Counted from the stretch's first letter, positions 40,339-49,795 are shown. The stretch: DNA of 64,000 bases from Ahniella sp. (GCA_016712105.1 JADJRU010000019.1:1-64000); one strand, 5' to 3'. Numbers and translations are program-made. Notes: generated from the sequence alone by a model not told the origin.

Positions 40339-42762
40339 TCATTCTGCTTCCTCCCCGATCGGAAACAGCGCCGCGACGGTCTGCTGTAGCCGGTACTCCC
40401 GCGCTTTGGTGTTGCTGTTCTTGGTGATCACGACTTCGAGGTCGCCGAACTTCCGGCCGCGCAGACTGCTGAGAGACTTGCCGAGCTTCGCCTTGCGCGC
40501 CTGCTCCGACTGCCCGTAGCACGCGAACGCCACCAGGTCGTGGGCCTCGGCCAATTTCAGTAACTCGCCCACGCCCACAGGGACGCCCTGATGATGCTCC
40601 CACCACACCGCAACCAGAGCTGACCATTCCCCCGACTCGCTGTCGGCCGCCGCATAGAACTCGTCTGCGTCGTCCAAGAAGCCCGGCAACCCGAGGTGCT
40701 CGATGATGCCGCCGATGGTCCTGGACCACGGCTCGAACGACGCGCGGGTCTGCGTGCCATCAGGTCGTCCGGCACACACCCAACTGCGGATGATCGTCAG
40801 CACGGCCCTGACCAACGCCACACGGTTCTGGTACGCCCACTCGCGGATCGATGGATGCTTAAACAACGTCCGCTTCCACGGCTGCGGTTCTTTGGGACTG
40901 ATCCGGATCCGAATGCAGCGCCGGGCGATCTCCAATGACAGCGCCGGGTTGTTGCCCGAGGCCAGCCACAGGGCCCGGTTCGGGGGGGTCACCATTTCGG
41001 TCTTGCCGAGGATTCGGTCGTCCCAACGGTCGGTGGTGATCGCGGAGGCCAGCTGTGCGGACGACAGGCCGCCGTCGAGATTGTCGATTGAGATGATTGG
41101 ACGGCCGCGGCACAGGAGCGCCGTGAGCTTTTTGCGAGTCTCGTTCTCGTCCTTGGTCAGCGTGGTGCCGTTCGCTGCCTCCCCTATGCAGACGATCGTG
41201 ATCAGGTCGGCCAGCAGGCTCTTGCCCGAGCTGGGGACCGGCGCCTCGAGCAGGTGGATGGGAGTCGGTCCCTCAAACGTGCGTCTCACAAACGTCAGCA
41301 GGAGCGCGGCCACGGCGTGTGCCCGATCACTGTCCGCGGCGAACGGGAAGTCGACCAACAGGTCGTCCAGAAGCAGCGTGCGGGCAGCCTCCAGATCGGC
41401 GACAGTCGGACGAACAGGAATCGCGAACTCGTGCGGATCACCGGGCAGATGCAGCCACAGACGGGCGCCGCTGTGATAGCCGGGCGCACAAATGAGCTCC
41501 CAATTGGCGTCGAATACCGGCGTCGTGACCACTGACTCTAGTCGAGGCAAATCGTGATGGACATTGACCAGCATGTCGTCCGCAACTGCCCTCGGCGGGG
41601 TTGCGTTAGAGAACTTCCCGGTCTCGGTGACCTTCACCCAATCCGCTGCGCGGATCAGCTCACCGTACGCCGCCGCGTGGTTGAGATCGGAAATCGCCGG
41701 CACAAGATCATCCGCTACCAGTCGGGCAAGTCGCCCCCCGTGGTTGAAGAGGCGCGGCGGTTCATTCCTCGCAATAAGCTCCCGCCAGCTGTCACGCAAA
41801 ATCTCAAGAAGCTGACGAGAATTGACACATATTGCATTGCGCTCCACGGGGCAATCGGTCGCCCCCTCCGCATTGGCGTCGCCGCTCGACAGCTTTTCGA
41901 ATGCAGACTCCGCCAACCCACGCGCCTCATCTTCAGGCAACGGCGGGTCGCACCGGTCCTGGTTCGTGGCAAGAACGGCTCCGATCAGTTCAGAGATCCC
42001 CAGGCCGCGCGCACGAAGCTGCCATGCCCGATCCCTCAGGAACGTGTGGCGGCCTCCCTGTACGATCTTCTCGTCGGCCGCGGTCGACCGATTCCGGCGC
42101 TTCCTAGAGGGCTTCTTGACGCGCGCAAGTTCCTGCAAGAGGCTCACCAAGGCATCGGGCAGTACCGGCGGGGCTTCGAAGTTGTAGCCCTCGTCCAACC
42201 AATGATGTCGGCCTTTGTAGCCCTTGACGTGCTTCGTCACGAAAGAAGGTGGAAGAACGAGGCTGGCGCCGCGGCCGGCCTTCACGTCGACGCTTGGCAC
42301 AGGGAAGCTCGAGTCGAACATCGGATCTTCGCGCTGGCGGAAGATGTAGTGGCGTGCTCCGCTGGCGGTCACTGCGACCAGGCCCGTCTTCATGGCCTCT
42401 TGCTGGGCTGCGGACAAGCCGTCGATCCATGGATTGGGGTCCATCCGGGGACCGTCAGGGCTGGGCAAGAGGTCGACGTCGAAGACAACCAAGCAATCAC
42501 AGCGACAGACGACCAAGGCTCCAGGGTACTGCGACCAGAGCTCCTCCGCTCTGGCCGAGTCATTCGTTACGTCTTCATCGCCCTTCCAGCTGCCGCGCAT
42601 AGGCAACAGCAATTCGTCGGACGTATATCTGGCTGGGTATAGGCGCAAGTGTGGGCCAATGCCACCTTGCAGCATCTTGCCAACAGCATTCCGCAGTTCC
42701 ATCTCAGACAGGGGACTCGTCCCCGTCGGGTTGCGCAGCGGCGCGCCGTTACCGGTGGCCAT
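40339..42762 (-). CDS. Primase-polymerase fused to P-loop helicase
   Basis: 807 residues from the ATG at 42762 (GGGAG upstream). N-terminal Prim-Pol domain: catalytic FDVD (94-97), SGARH (134-138) and VDVKAGRG...LPPS (158-173). A helical linker follows, then a helicase with Walker A SSGKS (511-515), Walker B ISIDN (557-561) and the sensor-like ALWLASGNNPAL. Such proteins prime and unwind DNA for plasmid and phage replication. It overlaps the preceding small zinc-protein gene by 14 bp and ends ten bases before the iteron array. It is the best candidate replication initiator of the island. Confidence 0.85.
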   Translation of the reverse strand: MATGNGAPLRNPTGTSPLSEMELRNAVGKMLQGGIGPHLRLYPARYTSDELLLPMRGSWKGDEDVTNDSARAEELWSQYPGALVVCRCDCLVVFDVDLLPSPDGPRMDPNPWIDGLSAAQQEAMKTGLVAVTASGARHYIFRQREDPMFDSSFPVPSVDVKAGRGASLVLPPSFVTKHVKGYKGRHHWLDEGYNFEAPPVLPDALVSLLQELARVKKPSRKRRNRSTAADEKIVQGGRHTFLRDRAWQLRARGLGISELIGAVLATNQDRCDPPLPEDEARGLAESAFEKLSSGDANAEGATDCPVERNAICVNSRQLLEILRDSWRELIARNEPPRLFNHGGRLARLVADDLVPAISDLNHAAAYGELIRAADWVKVTETGKFSNATPPRAVADDMLVNVHHDLPRLESVVTTPVFDANWELICAPGYHSGARLWLHLPGDPHEFAIPVRPTVADLEAARTLLLDDLLVDFPFAADSDRAHAVAALLLTFVRRTFEGPTPIHLLEAPVPSSGKSLLADLITIVCIGEAANGTTLTKDENETRKKLTALLCRGRPIISIDNLDGGLSSAQLASAITTDRWDDRILGKTEMVTPPNRALWLASGNNPALSLEIARRCIRIRISPKEPQPWKRTLFKHPSIREWAYQNRVALVRAVLTIIRSWVCAGRPDGTQTRASFEPWSRTIGGIIEHLGLPGFLDDADEFYAAADSESGEWSALVAVWWEHHQGVPVGVGELLKLAEAHDLVAFACYGQSEQARKAKLGKSLSSLRGRKFGDLEVVITKNSNTKAREYRLQQTVAALFPIGEEAE

Positions 42763-43066
42763 GGGCAGCGCTCCCGATTGTCTGATCCTGCTCGGTGACT
42801 CCATGTTCGCATCGAGCCGCACCCTGCAGCTGAGCCAACAGGCGGACGATCGCCGGGTGCTGGTTGTCGTCCGTGCCCTCGGGCGGCGCGTGGACCTGCG
42901 CGCCACACTTGACACAGGCCCGTCCGTGGATCGCGTCCAGGGCCTGGGCCAAGTCCCAGACCGCCTCATCGGGGATCGGGTAGATGGCGACCACCCCGCC
43001 CAGGGCCAGAGCCGCTTCTTCGAAGGCCGCGGTCAGAGCCTGCTTGCACCGACATTCGTCAGTCAT
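42749..43066 (-). CDS. Small cysteine-rich phage protein
   Basis: 105 residues; ATG at 43066 after AAAGGGGGA. Two cysteine pairs, CRC near the start and CVKCGAQVHAPPEG in the middle, suggest a zinc-binding site, but spacing does not match a named finger. It overlaps the gene before it by 8 bp and the primase after it by 14 bp, so all three are translated as a unit. Role unknown; perhaps an accessory to replication. Confidence 0.55.
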   Translation of the reverse strand: MTDECRCKQALTAAFEEAALALGGVVAIYPIPDEAVWDLAQALDAIHGRACVKCGAQVHAPPEGTDDNQHPAIVRLLAQLQGAARCEHGVTEQDQTIGSAAHGHR

Positions 43067-43955
43067 CGTACGGTCCCCCTTTCTCGAGAATCTTCTTTAT
43101 CCTTTTAAGGGGGGTCTCTGTGCGCTGGGGGGACAAGAATTTTGGGTCTGTGCTGAGATATTGCAGGGCACGCCGACGGCCCTGCTTTGCCGCCGCATAG
43201 CTCAGCCCCAAGCTGTCGGCCATTTCCTGGATCGAGCGGTCGTACTGGGCGCATCCGATCAGAACCAGGGCGCCGGCCCGGGGGATCCTTCTCCGCTGGA
43301 CGAGGATCTCGATGTATGCGAGGGCCCAATCGCGGTCGTGGCGGTAATCGACGTCGGCGAGTCCCCAGTCGGTGGCCCCGGGATCGCGAAGCCCCACCCC
43401 GTCACCGTCGTCATGTGCTTCTTCCTCGTCGACGATTAGGTGACGGCGCTTTCTGGACAATTTGTGCTCCTGCAAGTAGTGTCGACGTACTTCGTGCTGG
43501 ACGTCGTTGAGAATCTTCTGCCCGAGGCACTTGGGACGTCGGTCAACGTCAATCCGGTCCAGTGCGCGCAGGTACGCCCAGAAGACACTTGAAGCCAGAC
43601 TGTTGCGATCCTCGTCGAGCGCCCGCAGCCGCGTGGATAGTCGATCGAGATGGGGCCACAAGACGAACAAGAGTGGGTCATATCCGGTGGCCCGCGGATT
43701 CCGCTTGAACTCCAGGAGCAGTGGTCGCACGACGGCATCGGCCGTTTCGCCCCAGATCCCGACTCTGCTCAACCAGAGACGGGCGTCGTCCCATGTCGCA
43801 AAATTGACGTAGGGTGATGTGGGATAACCGCGCATCAACTGTTCAAGTGCCTCGCGACTGGGAGCCGGCACCCCACCGGGCAGCCCCTGCGAAGAACGTG
43901 ACGACCGCCTGAGACTGCGACCGCCGGTCTTGTTGACTTGACGACGTGACGCCAT
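43059..43955 (-). CDS. Sigma-factor-like phage regulator
   Basis: 298 residues from the ATG at 43955. The middle (NSLASSVFWAYLRALDRIDV, ILNDVQHEVRRHYLQEHKLS) resembles sigma-70 region 2. After an acidic linker, YDRSIQEMADSLGLSYAAAK then QGRRRALQYL gives a good region 4 helix-turn-helix. The basic N-terminus (SRRQVNKTGGRSLRRSSRSS) is unusual. It would direct RNA polymerase or act as an activator for the downstream replication and packaging genes, with which it overlaps. Similarity is by pattern only; a structural comparison would be needed to confirm it. Confidence 0.5.
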   Translation of the reverse strand: MASRRQVNKTGGRSLRRSSRSSQGLPGGVPAPSREALEQLMRGYPTSPYVNFATWDDARLWLSRVGIWGETADAVVRPLLLEFKRNPRATGYDPLLFVLWPHLDRLSTRLRALDEDRNSLASSVFWAYLRALDRIDVDRRPKCLGQKILNDVQHEVRRHYLQEHKLSRKRRHLIVDEEEAHDDGDGVGLRDPGATDWGLADVDYRHDRDWALAYIEILVQRRRIPRAGALVLIGCAQYDRSIQEMADSLGLSYAAAKQGRRRALQYLSTDPKFLSPQRTETPLKRIKKILEKGGPYDD

Positions 43956-44121
43956 GCCCGCCTCCTCGTTGCCGAGGCGGGGGCCGTCGTGGTGTCGCGC
44001 GAGCCGGGCATGACCGTGTCACGAAGAAGGGAGCCGCCGTGAGGCCGCCAGCTGGCGACATCCACAACGACTCCCGGTGCTCGGTAAGCCTGTTGCCTGG
44101 TGTCTTTCGCTATCGCGCGGG

Positions 44122-44454
44122 TTACGCGCGATCCTTCGCGATCACGATCATCGAGACGGGTAGCCCGTCTTCGAACTTCAGCTCTTCGATGTCCATCGAG
44201 ATTTCGCGGTCAAATATCGCAAAGAGCTCGACGACATCGCGTTTGAGTTCGCGCATCTGGCGTTGGTCTGGCCGGTAGGATTCGGCACCGCGGCCAAATC
44301 GGTGCGAGCGCTTCACCATTGGGGGGGGATCGAAAACGGGTTCGCCTTGGCGGACACTGAGACCCAAGATCCGGCCGAAGGCGTTGTCGTGCATGTTCTG
44401 TAGGAGGCGGGCTCGCGCTGGCGACAGATTGGACTCACTGGTGACGTTGGTCAT
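44122..44454 (-). CDS. Phage-island hypothetical protein
   Basis: 110 residues from the ATG at 44454, chosen for GGGAGG upstream. Helix-rich middle (RPDQRQMRELKRDVVELFAI) and a hydrophobic strand at the end (LPVSMIVIAKDRA). The ending resembles that of the 44603 gene (LRSFEFDPPDNVSWVLIMPI), so the two may be distant paralogues. No known family. Confidence 0.5.
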   Translation of the reverse strand: MTNVTSESNLSPARARLLQNMHDNAFGRILGLSVRQGEPVFDPPPMVKRSHRFGRGAESYRPDQRQMRELKRDVVELFAIFDREISMDIEELKFEDGLPVSMIVIAKDRA

Positions 44455-44602
44455 GACGGTCCTCCCGGATGGTTGCCCGTTGTGCGGCCAATGCCGCGTT
44501 GACGGGTACATCCGTAATGGAGGATTCGAGCGGTTATTGGGAATAGAACGGGAATGGTTTGGGCGGAATTAGGGGCGCTGCATCTGGTAAGCAGTCAATG
44601 CG

Positions 44603-45331
44603 TTACGTTTTGATGGGCATGATCAGGACCCACGAAACGTTGTCAGGGGGATCGAACTCGAAGCTGCGCAGCTCGCTCGAATATTTTTTGCAATTATGCA
44701 GCAGGGTGTACAATCGTGGGCCGCGGTTGATGTCCAATTTTTTACGCATGGAGTCAAACAGCCTAATCGCTGAGTTTGGATCACATGACCCCCCGTCAGC
44801 TCGCATGCTACATGGTCGACCAAATCCACCCTTGACGACGTATTCGCGGAACATCGCTAGCTCGGCAGCGGTCGGTTTCGCCTCTTGATGAGGCTCACTT
44901 TCGCTTGCACGCTTGTAGCACTTGAGCGCAATGCCATCGATGAAGAAATCGTAGGACCCACGATCCTCACAAAGGGCCAGATAGGCGCTCTTGGCCATGG
45001 GCACGCTCCCATGATGGGAGCCATTAACGGTTGCGTATTCCGGGACGTCGACCCGAAGTTGGGTCTTCCTCGTTGGCGCTCTCGGCACCGCAGCTACCTC
45101 GACGCGACTGCCGCAAGCAGCGGCAGCATCGCAAGCGCCGTTACTGGGAATACCTTGGTGTTCATTCTTACCTTTTGTGTTAACGGAACTCGGCGCTATG
45201 CCCGAGCCGCCATCGAAACCCCAGCGCGAGCTAACCGGGGCAATCCCAAGCTTTTCCTGCATTCGCAGCTCGGATTGTATCTTGAAGAGTTGACCATCTG
45301 GAGTATTGCCGTAGCCATTGAGGAAGGTCAA
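44603..45331 (-). CDS. Phage-island hypothetical protein, start uncertain
   Basis: Up to 242 residues from a TTG at 45331 with AGAAGG upstream at long spacing; an ATG at 45262 has no site. The C-terminal 130 residues look well conserved (MAKSAYLALCEDRGSYDFFI, INRGPRLYTLLHNCKKYSSE). The N-terminal part is low-complexity and might be non-coding. No motif recognised. Confidence 0.45.
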   Translation of the reverse strand: MTFLNGYGNTPDGQLFKIQSELRMQEKLGIAPVSSRWGFDGGSGIAPSSVNTKGKNEHQGIPSNGACDAAAACGSRVEVAAVPRAPTRKTQLRVDVPEYATVNGSHHGSVPMAKSAYLALCEDRGSYDFFIDGIALKCYKRASESEPHQEAKPTAAELAMFREYVVKGGFGRPCSMRADGGSCDPNSAIRLFDSMRKKLDINRGPRLYTLLHNCKKYSSELRSFEFDPPDNVSWVLIMPIKT

Positions 45332-45998
45332 CCGGGCAACGCCTTCTCAATTTCACGTAATGATCGCGCGCCGTCAGTCCAAAACCGATCGCCGGCGAAT
45401 GCGGTGCTGACGCCGGCGTGCTCTCGATTTACTGCATGGCGATGGCTCTGGGTGCTCCATCAATCCGACTCCTTCAGGTTTTGCTCCCAATCCGCAGGAG
45501 ACGAATGCCGAGAGTCCAGCAAGGGCCCTGCAAGCGATGACCCGCCCAGGCGGCGGTCGGACCAATCCCGTCCTGCCCACAATACTAGCCGTTTGTCGGA
45601 GCGCCGCAATGTCGGCACCGCCAGCCACGGCGTCGCGTTGGAGTGCCGAACTTCATTGGTACAAGATCAAAGCTCGTTCACCATACCCAGGTCGAAGACA
45701 TTGGCGTCAAAATATCTGTCCCCGGTCGGCGACGGCCCTCCCCATATATGGATATGGAAGTCAGCCGAAATTCAGCGGCCAGGTTGGAGATGCCGGAGCC
45801 GGCCGCCACGGTTCACTCAATAGCCGCGACGCTTGCCGCCGGCTACCTGCGTTTGCAGCGCCAACGGGCCGCTAACCACCCGCAAAATGGCCCGCCGCAA
45901 ACACATACAGATCGCCCTTATATAGCTGGACCTGTGGCCGCCCATGAGGCATATATTGTTATCCCACAACGAGTTGCCACAGCACCAGAGGAAGCGCC
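45332..45998. other. Divergent regulatory region of the island
   Basis: 670 bp without a supported gene between the minus-strand replication/packaging genes and the plus-strand recombinase operon. AT-rich segments occur near 45950 (CATATATTGTTATCCC), just before the first plus-strand gene, and could carry its promoter and an operator. Confidence 0.4.
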
Positions 45999-46472
45999 AT
46001 GACTCCCGAGGAGCCCAAAAACGCGAGCCGATTAACCAACGCCACCCGCAGCCGCCTCCGCGACCAGCTGGCTTCGGGCGCCGACGACACGAACCCCGAT
46101 TTCCTGTATTCGACAACAGCCACCGCCCTGCTCCTGGCCGTCGAGGCCGGCCTGATCGACCCCGTCAGCCTGGCGCGCGCCGAGTTGGCGGGCCGCGGAC
46201 TGGATGCCAACGGCGACTGGGTCGGCTTCGCCGGCGCCCGCCAGATCCACTTGGGCCTGGCGGTCGCCGACTGCACCGACACCAATGCCGCGCAAGTGGC
46301 GGTCGCCGAAGCCGCGCGCCGCTTCCTCCATATTGAATCGCTCGCAAGCCGAAACGCCGATGCCCTGGATTTTCACGAGCTGGCCGTTTGGTCGATCCGT
46401 GAGGCGCTGGCCGCGGCATTCGAGGCGGGCGCCGCGTCCGCCACCAACCACACAACCACACAGGAGGACTGA
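45999..46472 (+). CDS. Hypothetical protein, first gene of the recombinase operon
   Basis: 157 residues; GAGGAAG precedes the ATG. Mostly helical and alanine-rich (ALLLAVEAGLIDPVSLARAE, ARQIHLGLAVADCTDTNAAQ). No known family. The gene is followed after one base by the next gene, and the six genes up to the serine recombinase are tightly packed, which suggests that they act with it. Confidence 0.55.
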   Translation: MTPEEPKNASRLTNATRSRLRDQLASGADDTNPDFLYSTTATALLLAVEAGLIDPVSLARAELAGRGLDANGDWVGFAGARQIHLGLAVADCTDTNAAQVAVAEAARRFLHIESLASRNADALDFHELAVWSIREALAAAFEAGAASATNHTTTQED

Positions 46473-46473
46473 C

Positions 46474-46689
46474 ATGAAATCTCCCCAAGACTGGATGGTC
46501 GCGACGGCTCTCATCGACGCGCTCAGATTGCCGGGCGTGTCGACGGCCGACGTGTTCGCGGAAAATGGGGTTACCGTAACGCGCGCTGAAAACCTTGGAA
46601 CATACGGCATGCAAACACTCAACGCCGGCCTGGTCATCACGCTCGACGACGGCACCGAGTACATCGTGACTGTCACTCGGATCCGGTAA
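46474..46689 (+). CDS. Small hypothetical protein
   Basis: 71 residues; CAGGAGG lies just before the ATG and the gene follows the previous stop by one base. Beta-rich C-terminal half (AGLVITLDDGTEYIVTVTRI). Unknown function. Confidence 0.55.
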   Translation: MKSPQDWMVATALIDALRLPGVSTADVFAENGVTVTRAENLGTYGMQTLNAGLVITLDDGTEYIVTVTRIR

Positions 46690-46700
46690 GGGGGTTCGAC

Positions 46701-46922
46701 GTGAGCATCTACCTGCAGACGATCCGCGAGGCCCTGGCCCGCACCGGCCGGGCGGGAGCCGCCGATCCCCGCCACGTCGAGGCATGGATGCGCCTCGAGC
46801 ACGGCTGCTTGGACGGCCTGTCCCGGCAGCAGTTCACGGAAGAAGTCACGATCGCACTGCAGTGCGTCGCTGCCGCCCCTGCGGCCGACAGCGAGGCGCT
46901 CGCAGCCAGCTTCGGGCTCTAG
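46701..46922 (+). CDS. Small hypothetical protein (GTG start)
   Basis: 73 residues from a GTG at 46701 with AAGGGGG upstream. Helical throughout (YLQTIREALARTG, RQQFTEEVTIALQCVAAAP). Same operon; no family recognised. Confidence 0.5.
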   Translation: MSIYLQTIREALARTGRAGAADPRHVEAWMRLEHGCLDGLSRQQFTEEVTIALQCVAAAPAADSEALAASFGL

Positions 46923-46939
46923 AACGAGGAGGACCGACA

Positions 46940-47290
46940 ATGTCGACCAAGAAGACAGCCACCAAGAAGACGACCAGCAAGAAGGCCCCGACCAGCAAGT
47001 CGAAGAACGTCTCCGCAAAGCGCAAGAAGCCCGCAGCGAAGCGCCCGGCACCCGCCGAGGCAACGGCCCGCCCCCGTGACCCGAACGCGCCGGCGATTGG
47101 CACGACGCTCAAGCGCTCGTTCAAGGGCCAGGACATCATGGTCAAGGTCACGGCAGACGGATTCGTCTTCGGCGAACTGGCCTTCAGCAGCCTCTCGGCC
47201 GTCGCCCGTCACATCACCGGCTACATGGTCTCGGGGCCCGTGTTCTTCAAGTTGGTCGAGCCGAAGCGCGCGGCCAAGGCGGCCAAGTGA
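46940..47290 (+). CDS. DUF2924-type protein with basic N-terminal tail
   Basis: 116 residues from the ATG at 46940, preceded by GAGGAGG. The first 45 residues are a lysine/alanine/threonine tail (STKKTATKKTTSKKAPTSKS) like histone H1 or chromatin-binding tails. Then comes the DUF2924 core: GTTLKRSFKGQDIMVKVTAD, SLSAVARHITG, SGPVFFKL. DUF2924 proteins are found beside large serine recombinases in phages and islands; their role is not established, but DNA binding is likely. The next DUF2924 gene starts within its stop codon. Confidence 0.75.
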   Translation: MSTKKTATKKTTSKKAPTSKSKNVSAKRKKPAAKRPAPAEATARPRDPNAPAIGTTLKRSFKGQDIMVKVTADGFVFGELAFSSLSAVARHITGYMVSGPVFFKLVEPKRAAKAAK

Positions 47291-47799
47291 TGAGCGGCCC
47301 ATCGATCGCCGCTCAAGTCGTGGCCCTCAGCCAGTTGAACGTCTCCCAGCTGCGCGAGCGGTGGCGCGATCTTTTCGGCGAGGAGACCAAGCAGCGCCAC
47401 CGTCAGTATTTGGTCAAGCGCATCGCGTGGGAGTTGCAGCGGCGCGAGAGCGGCGAGGAGCTGTCGCCCGAAGCCCTCAAGCGGCTCGACGAATTGCAGG
47501 ACGAGTTCCGCAATTCGCCGCCCTCGGAGTGGTTCAAGGGCGCCAGGCACAACCGGCCGCAGGCGGCACCTGCGCGCGCCAAGCGCCGGCCGGTGACGGC
47601 GGCCACGGCGCCGAAGCAGGGCACCGTGCTGACCCGCGACTACAAAGGCCAGAAGATCACGGTCACGGTCCGCGGCCCCCGCGAATTTGAGTGGAACGAC
47701 GAAATCTACACTTCACTGTCGGCGGCAGCCAAGGCCATCACCGGCAGCCACTGCTCGGGGATCGCGTTCTTCGGACTCAACAAGAAGGGAGGCGTCTGA
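47290..47799 (+). CDS. DUF2924 family protein
   Basis: 169 residues from the ATG at 47290, overlapping the previous stop (TGATG). N-terminal helical part typical of the family: LRERWRDLFGEE, KQRHRQYLVKRIAWELQRRE. C-terminal core: GTVLTRDYKGQKITVTV, YTSLSAAAKAITGSHCSG, FFGLNKK. It belongs with the serine recombinase downstream, as in many such pairs. It may be a recombination directionality or accessory factor; this is inference. Confidence 0.8.
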   Translation: MSGPSIAAQVVALSQLNVSQLRERWRDLFGEETKQRHRQYLVKRIAWELQRRESGEELSPEALKRLDELQDEFRNSPPSEWFKGARHNRPQAAPARAKRRPVTAATAPKQGTVLTRDYKGQKITVTVRGPREFEWNDEIYTSLSAAAKAITGSHCSGIAFFGLNKKGGV

Positions 47800-47981
47800 T
47801 GAGCGACGTCCAATTCCACGAGACGCGTGACGGGCGGCAGTTCCACTGCGTCACGGTACCCGAGTTGGTGCGCCAGGTCACACGCCTGAATGACTTGCTC
47901 GCGTTGCTCATCGAATCGATCGACCGGCACGCACAATCGTCAGCCGTCAATCCCGAGGATGACGGAGAGCGGAAGACGTGA
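47799..47981 (+). CDS. 60-residue hypothetical protein
   Basis: Starts at the ATG overlapping the DUF2924 stop and runs to a TGA that overlaps the recombinase GTG. It is short and acidic at the end, with a helix VPELVRQVTRLNDLLALLIE. The interlocked starts and stops show translational coupling with the recombinase. Confidence 0.5.
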   Translation: MSDVQFHETRDGRQFHCVTVPELVRQVTRLNDLLALLIESIDRHAQSSAVNPEDDGERKT

Positions 47982-49795
47982 TCCGCCGCGCCGAAATGAC
48001 GACCGAGACCAAGGCCGTTCGCGTCGCTGTGTACTGCCGCGTCAGCACCATTGACCAGACGCTCGGCGAGTTCACGAGTATCGACAATCAACGGGCAATG
48101 GCCGAGGCATACGTCCGATCTCAGGCCCTCAAGAATTGGGTTCTCATCGACGAGCACTTCGACGACCCCGGCTACTCGGCATCGACTGTTGAGCGTCCGG
48201 CTCTTCGGCGCCTGCTTTCCCTGGTCGACGCGGGGGGCGTGGACGTCGTCATTTCCCTTCGCCTGGATCGGTTGTCGCGGTCACTGTCCGACTTCATGAA
48301 GCTCATGGATCGGTTCAGGGCGGCGGGCGTCGCCTTTGTCAGCGTGACGGAGGCATTCTCGACCGATACGCCGGTTGGGCGCTTGACTATGGGGCTGCTC
48401 GCGACGTTCGCGGAATTCGAGCGCGCCACGATTTCTGCCCGGACCTCGGAGAAGGTGTCGGGAGCGCGGCGTCGTGGTCGTTGGACGGGGGGCCAGCCGC
48501 CATTGGGCTACGACGTTCACGTCGATGGCGGCAAGCTCGTCGTCAACGAAGTCGAGGCGGAAATCGTCCGACAGGTCTTCGATCTCTATTTGACACTCGG
48601 CTCGCTGCAGGCGACCACCGCCGAGTTGAACCGCCGCGGGTGGCGCACCAAGACGTGGGTGACAAGAAGTGGCGCGCTCCACGCGGGTAAGCCGTTCACC
48701 AAGAACGTCGTCAATGCGCTGGTCTCGAACCCCCTCTACGTCGGGCGCACTGTGCTCAGGGGAGAGACATTCGACGGCGAGCACCCGGCGATCGTCGATC
48801 AAGAGATCTTCGACCGCGTCCAGCGGCAGCTGGCGGCCAACAACGTCAGCGGCGGGGCCGTCACCAAGAACCGCTACGGGCATCTGCTGCGCGGCCTGCT
48901 GCACTGTGCCGCTTGCGGTTGCGCGATGACCCCGAGCGTCACGAAGAAGAAGGGCCGGGCCTTTCGATACTACACGTGCGCCGTCGCGACAAAGACCGGC
49001 TGGCGCAACTGCCCGCACCCCTCGCTGCCTGCTCGCGACATCGAGAACGAGGTTGTCAAGCGCATCGCCGCTGTCGGCCGCGACCCCGAGCTGGTGGCCG
49101 CCACCCTCGACCAGGTGCGTAGCCTGCAGAAGTCGCGACAGCCCCAGCTTGTCGCCGAACGCAGACAGCTGGAACGGGATCTGACTAGGCTGCTGGACGG
49201 CGGTCGGACTGAAGACCAGGAACAGATCGGGCGGCTCGACGCGCGGCTGGCCGAGACCGGCGACGAGCTTGCGTTCCTCCGGGCGACGACCGTCGACCGC
49301 CGGGACCTAACCCGGTCCCTGGCCGTCTTCGACGAGGTCTGGGGCTGCCTGCTACCACGGGAGCAGGAGCGCGTCATTGGCTTGCTGGTGGAGCGCGTGG
49401 AATTTGATGGGGAGCGGCAGACGGTGGCCATCACCTTCCGCCCGACAGGAATCAGGACGCTGGCCGCCGAGGTGGCCGCAGCCCAGGGGGGCGCCGTGAT
49501 GGCCGACGAAGCGCTACGCGTCGAGTTCTCGGTCCAGCTGGCCGGCAGGAGGCCCGAGCCGAAGGCGGCGCCCGGCGCCAAACGGGAGCGGCAGCGGCAG
49601 GACAGGGCGGCTCGTCGCGCTCGCAACCTGGCCCTTGCCCATTGGATTGACGGATTGATCCGGCGCGGGGAGGTGGCCGACCTGGCGGCCGTGGCGAGGA
49701 TGTGTGGGGTCAGCCGGGCGCGCGTCTCAGCTGTCGCAGGCCTGCTCGGGTGTACAAGATCAGAGTCGGCTGAGTCGGTGAGGCCCAACTTGTAG
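47978..49795 (+). CDS. Large serine recombinase
   Basis: 605 residues from a GTG at 47978 (an ATG at 47996 has no ribosome site). Resolvase domain with catalytic Ser23 in YCRVS and the DRLSRS motif (RLDRLSRSLSDFMKLM). Next are a recombinase domain (RGRWTGGQPPLGYDVH), a zinc ribbon (CAACGCAMTP ... CAVATKTGWRNC), a coiled coil (ERRQLERDLTRLLDG) and a helix-turn-helix at the end (ADLAAVARMCGVSRARVS). It catalyses strand exchange through a phosphoserine link to move the island. The last 160 residues are duplicated at 51.8-52.2 kb beyond two cargo genes. Confidence 0.9.
   Translation: MIRRAEMTTETKAVRVAVYCRVSTIDQTLGEFTSIDNQRAMAEAYVRSQALKNWVLIDEHFDDPGYSASTVERPALRRLLSLVDAGGVDVVISLRLDRLSRSLSDFMKLMDRFRAAGVAFVSVTEAFSTDTPVGRLTMGLLATFAEFERATISARTSEKVSGARRRGRWTGGQPPLGYDVHVDGGKLVVNEVEAEIVRQVFDLYLTLGSLQATTAELNRRGWRTKTWVTRSGALHAGKPFTKNVVNALVSNPLYVGRTVLRGETFDGEHPAIVDQEIFDRVQRQLAANNVSGGAVTKNRYGHLLRGLLHCAACGCAMTPSVTKKKGRAFRYYTCAVATKTGWRNCPHPSLPARDIENEVVKRIAAVGRDPELVAATLDQVRSLQKSRQPQLVAERRQLERDLTRLLDGGRTEDQEQIGRLDARLAETGDELAFLRATTVDRRDLTRSLAVFDEVWGCLLPREQERVIGLLVERVEFDGERQTVAITFRPTGIRTLAAEVAAAQGGAVMADEALRVEFSVQLAGRRPEPKAAPGAKRERQRQDRAARRARNLALAHWIDGLIRRGEVADLAAVARMCGVSRARVSAVAGLLGCTRSESAESVRPNL

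Noticed and set aside
45374..45875. Small frames in the divergent region of the island
   Set aside because: No ribosome sites, no protein-like pattern, and overlapping on both strands.
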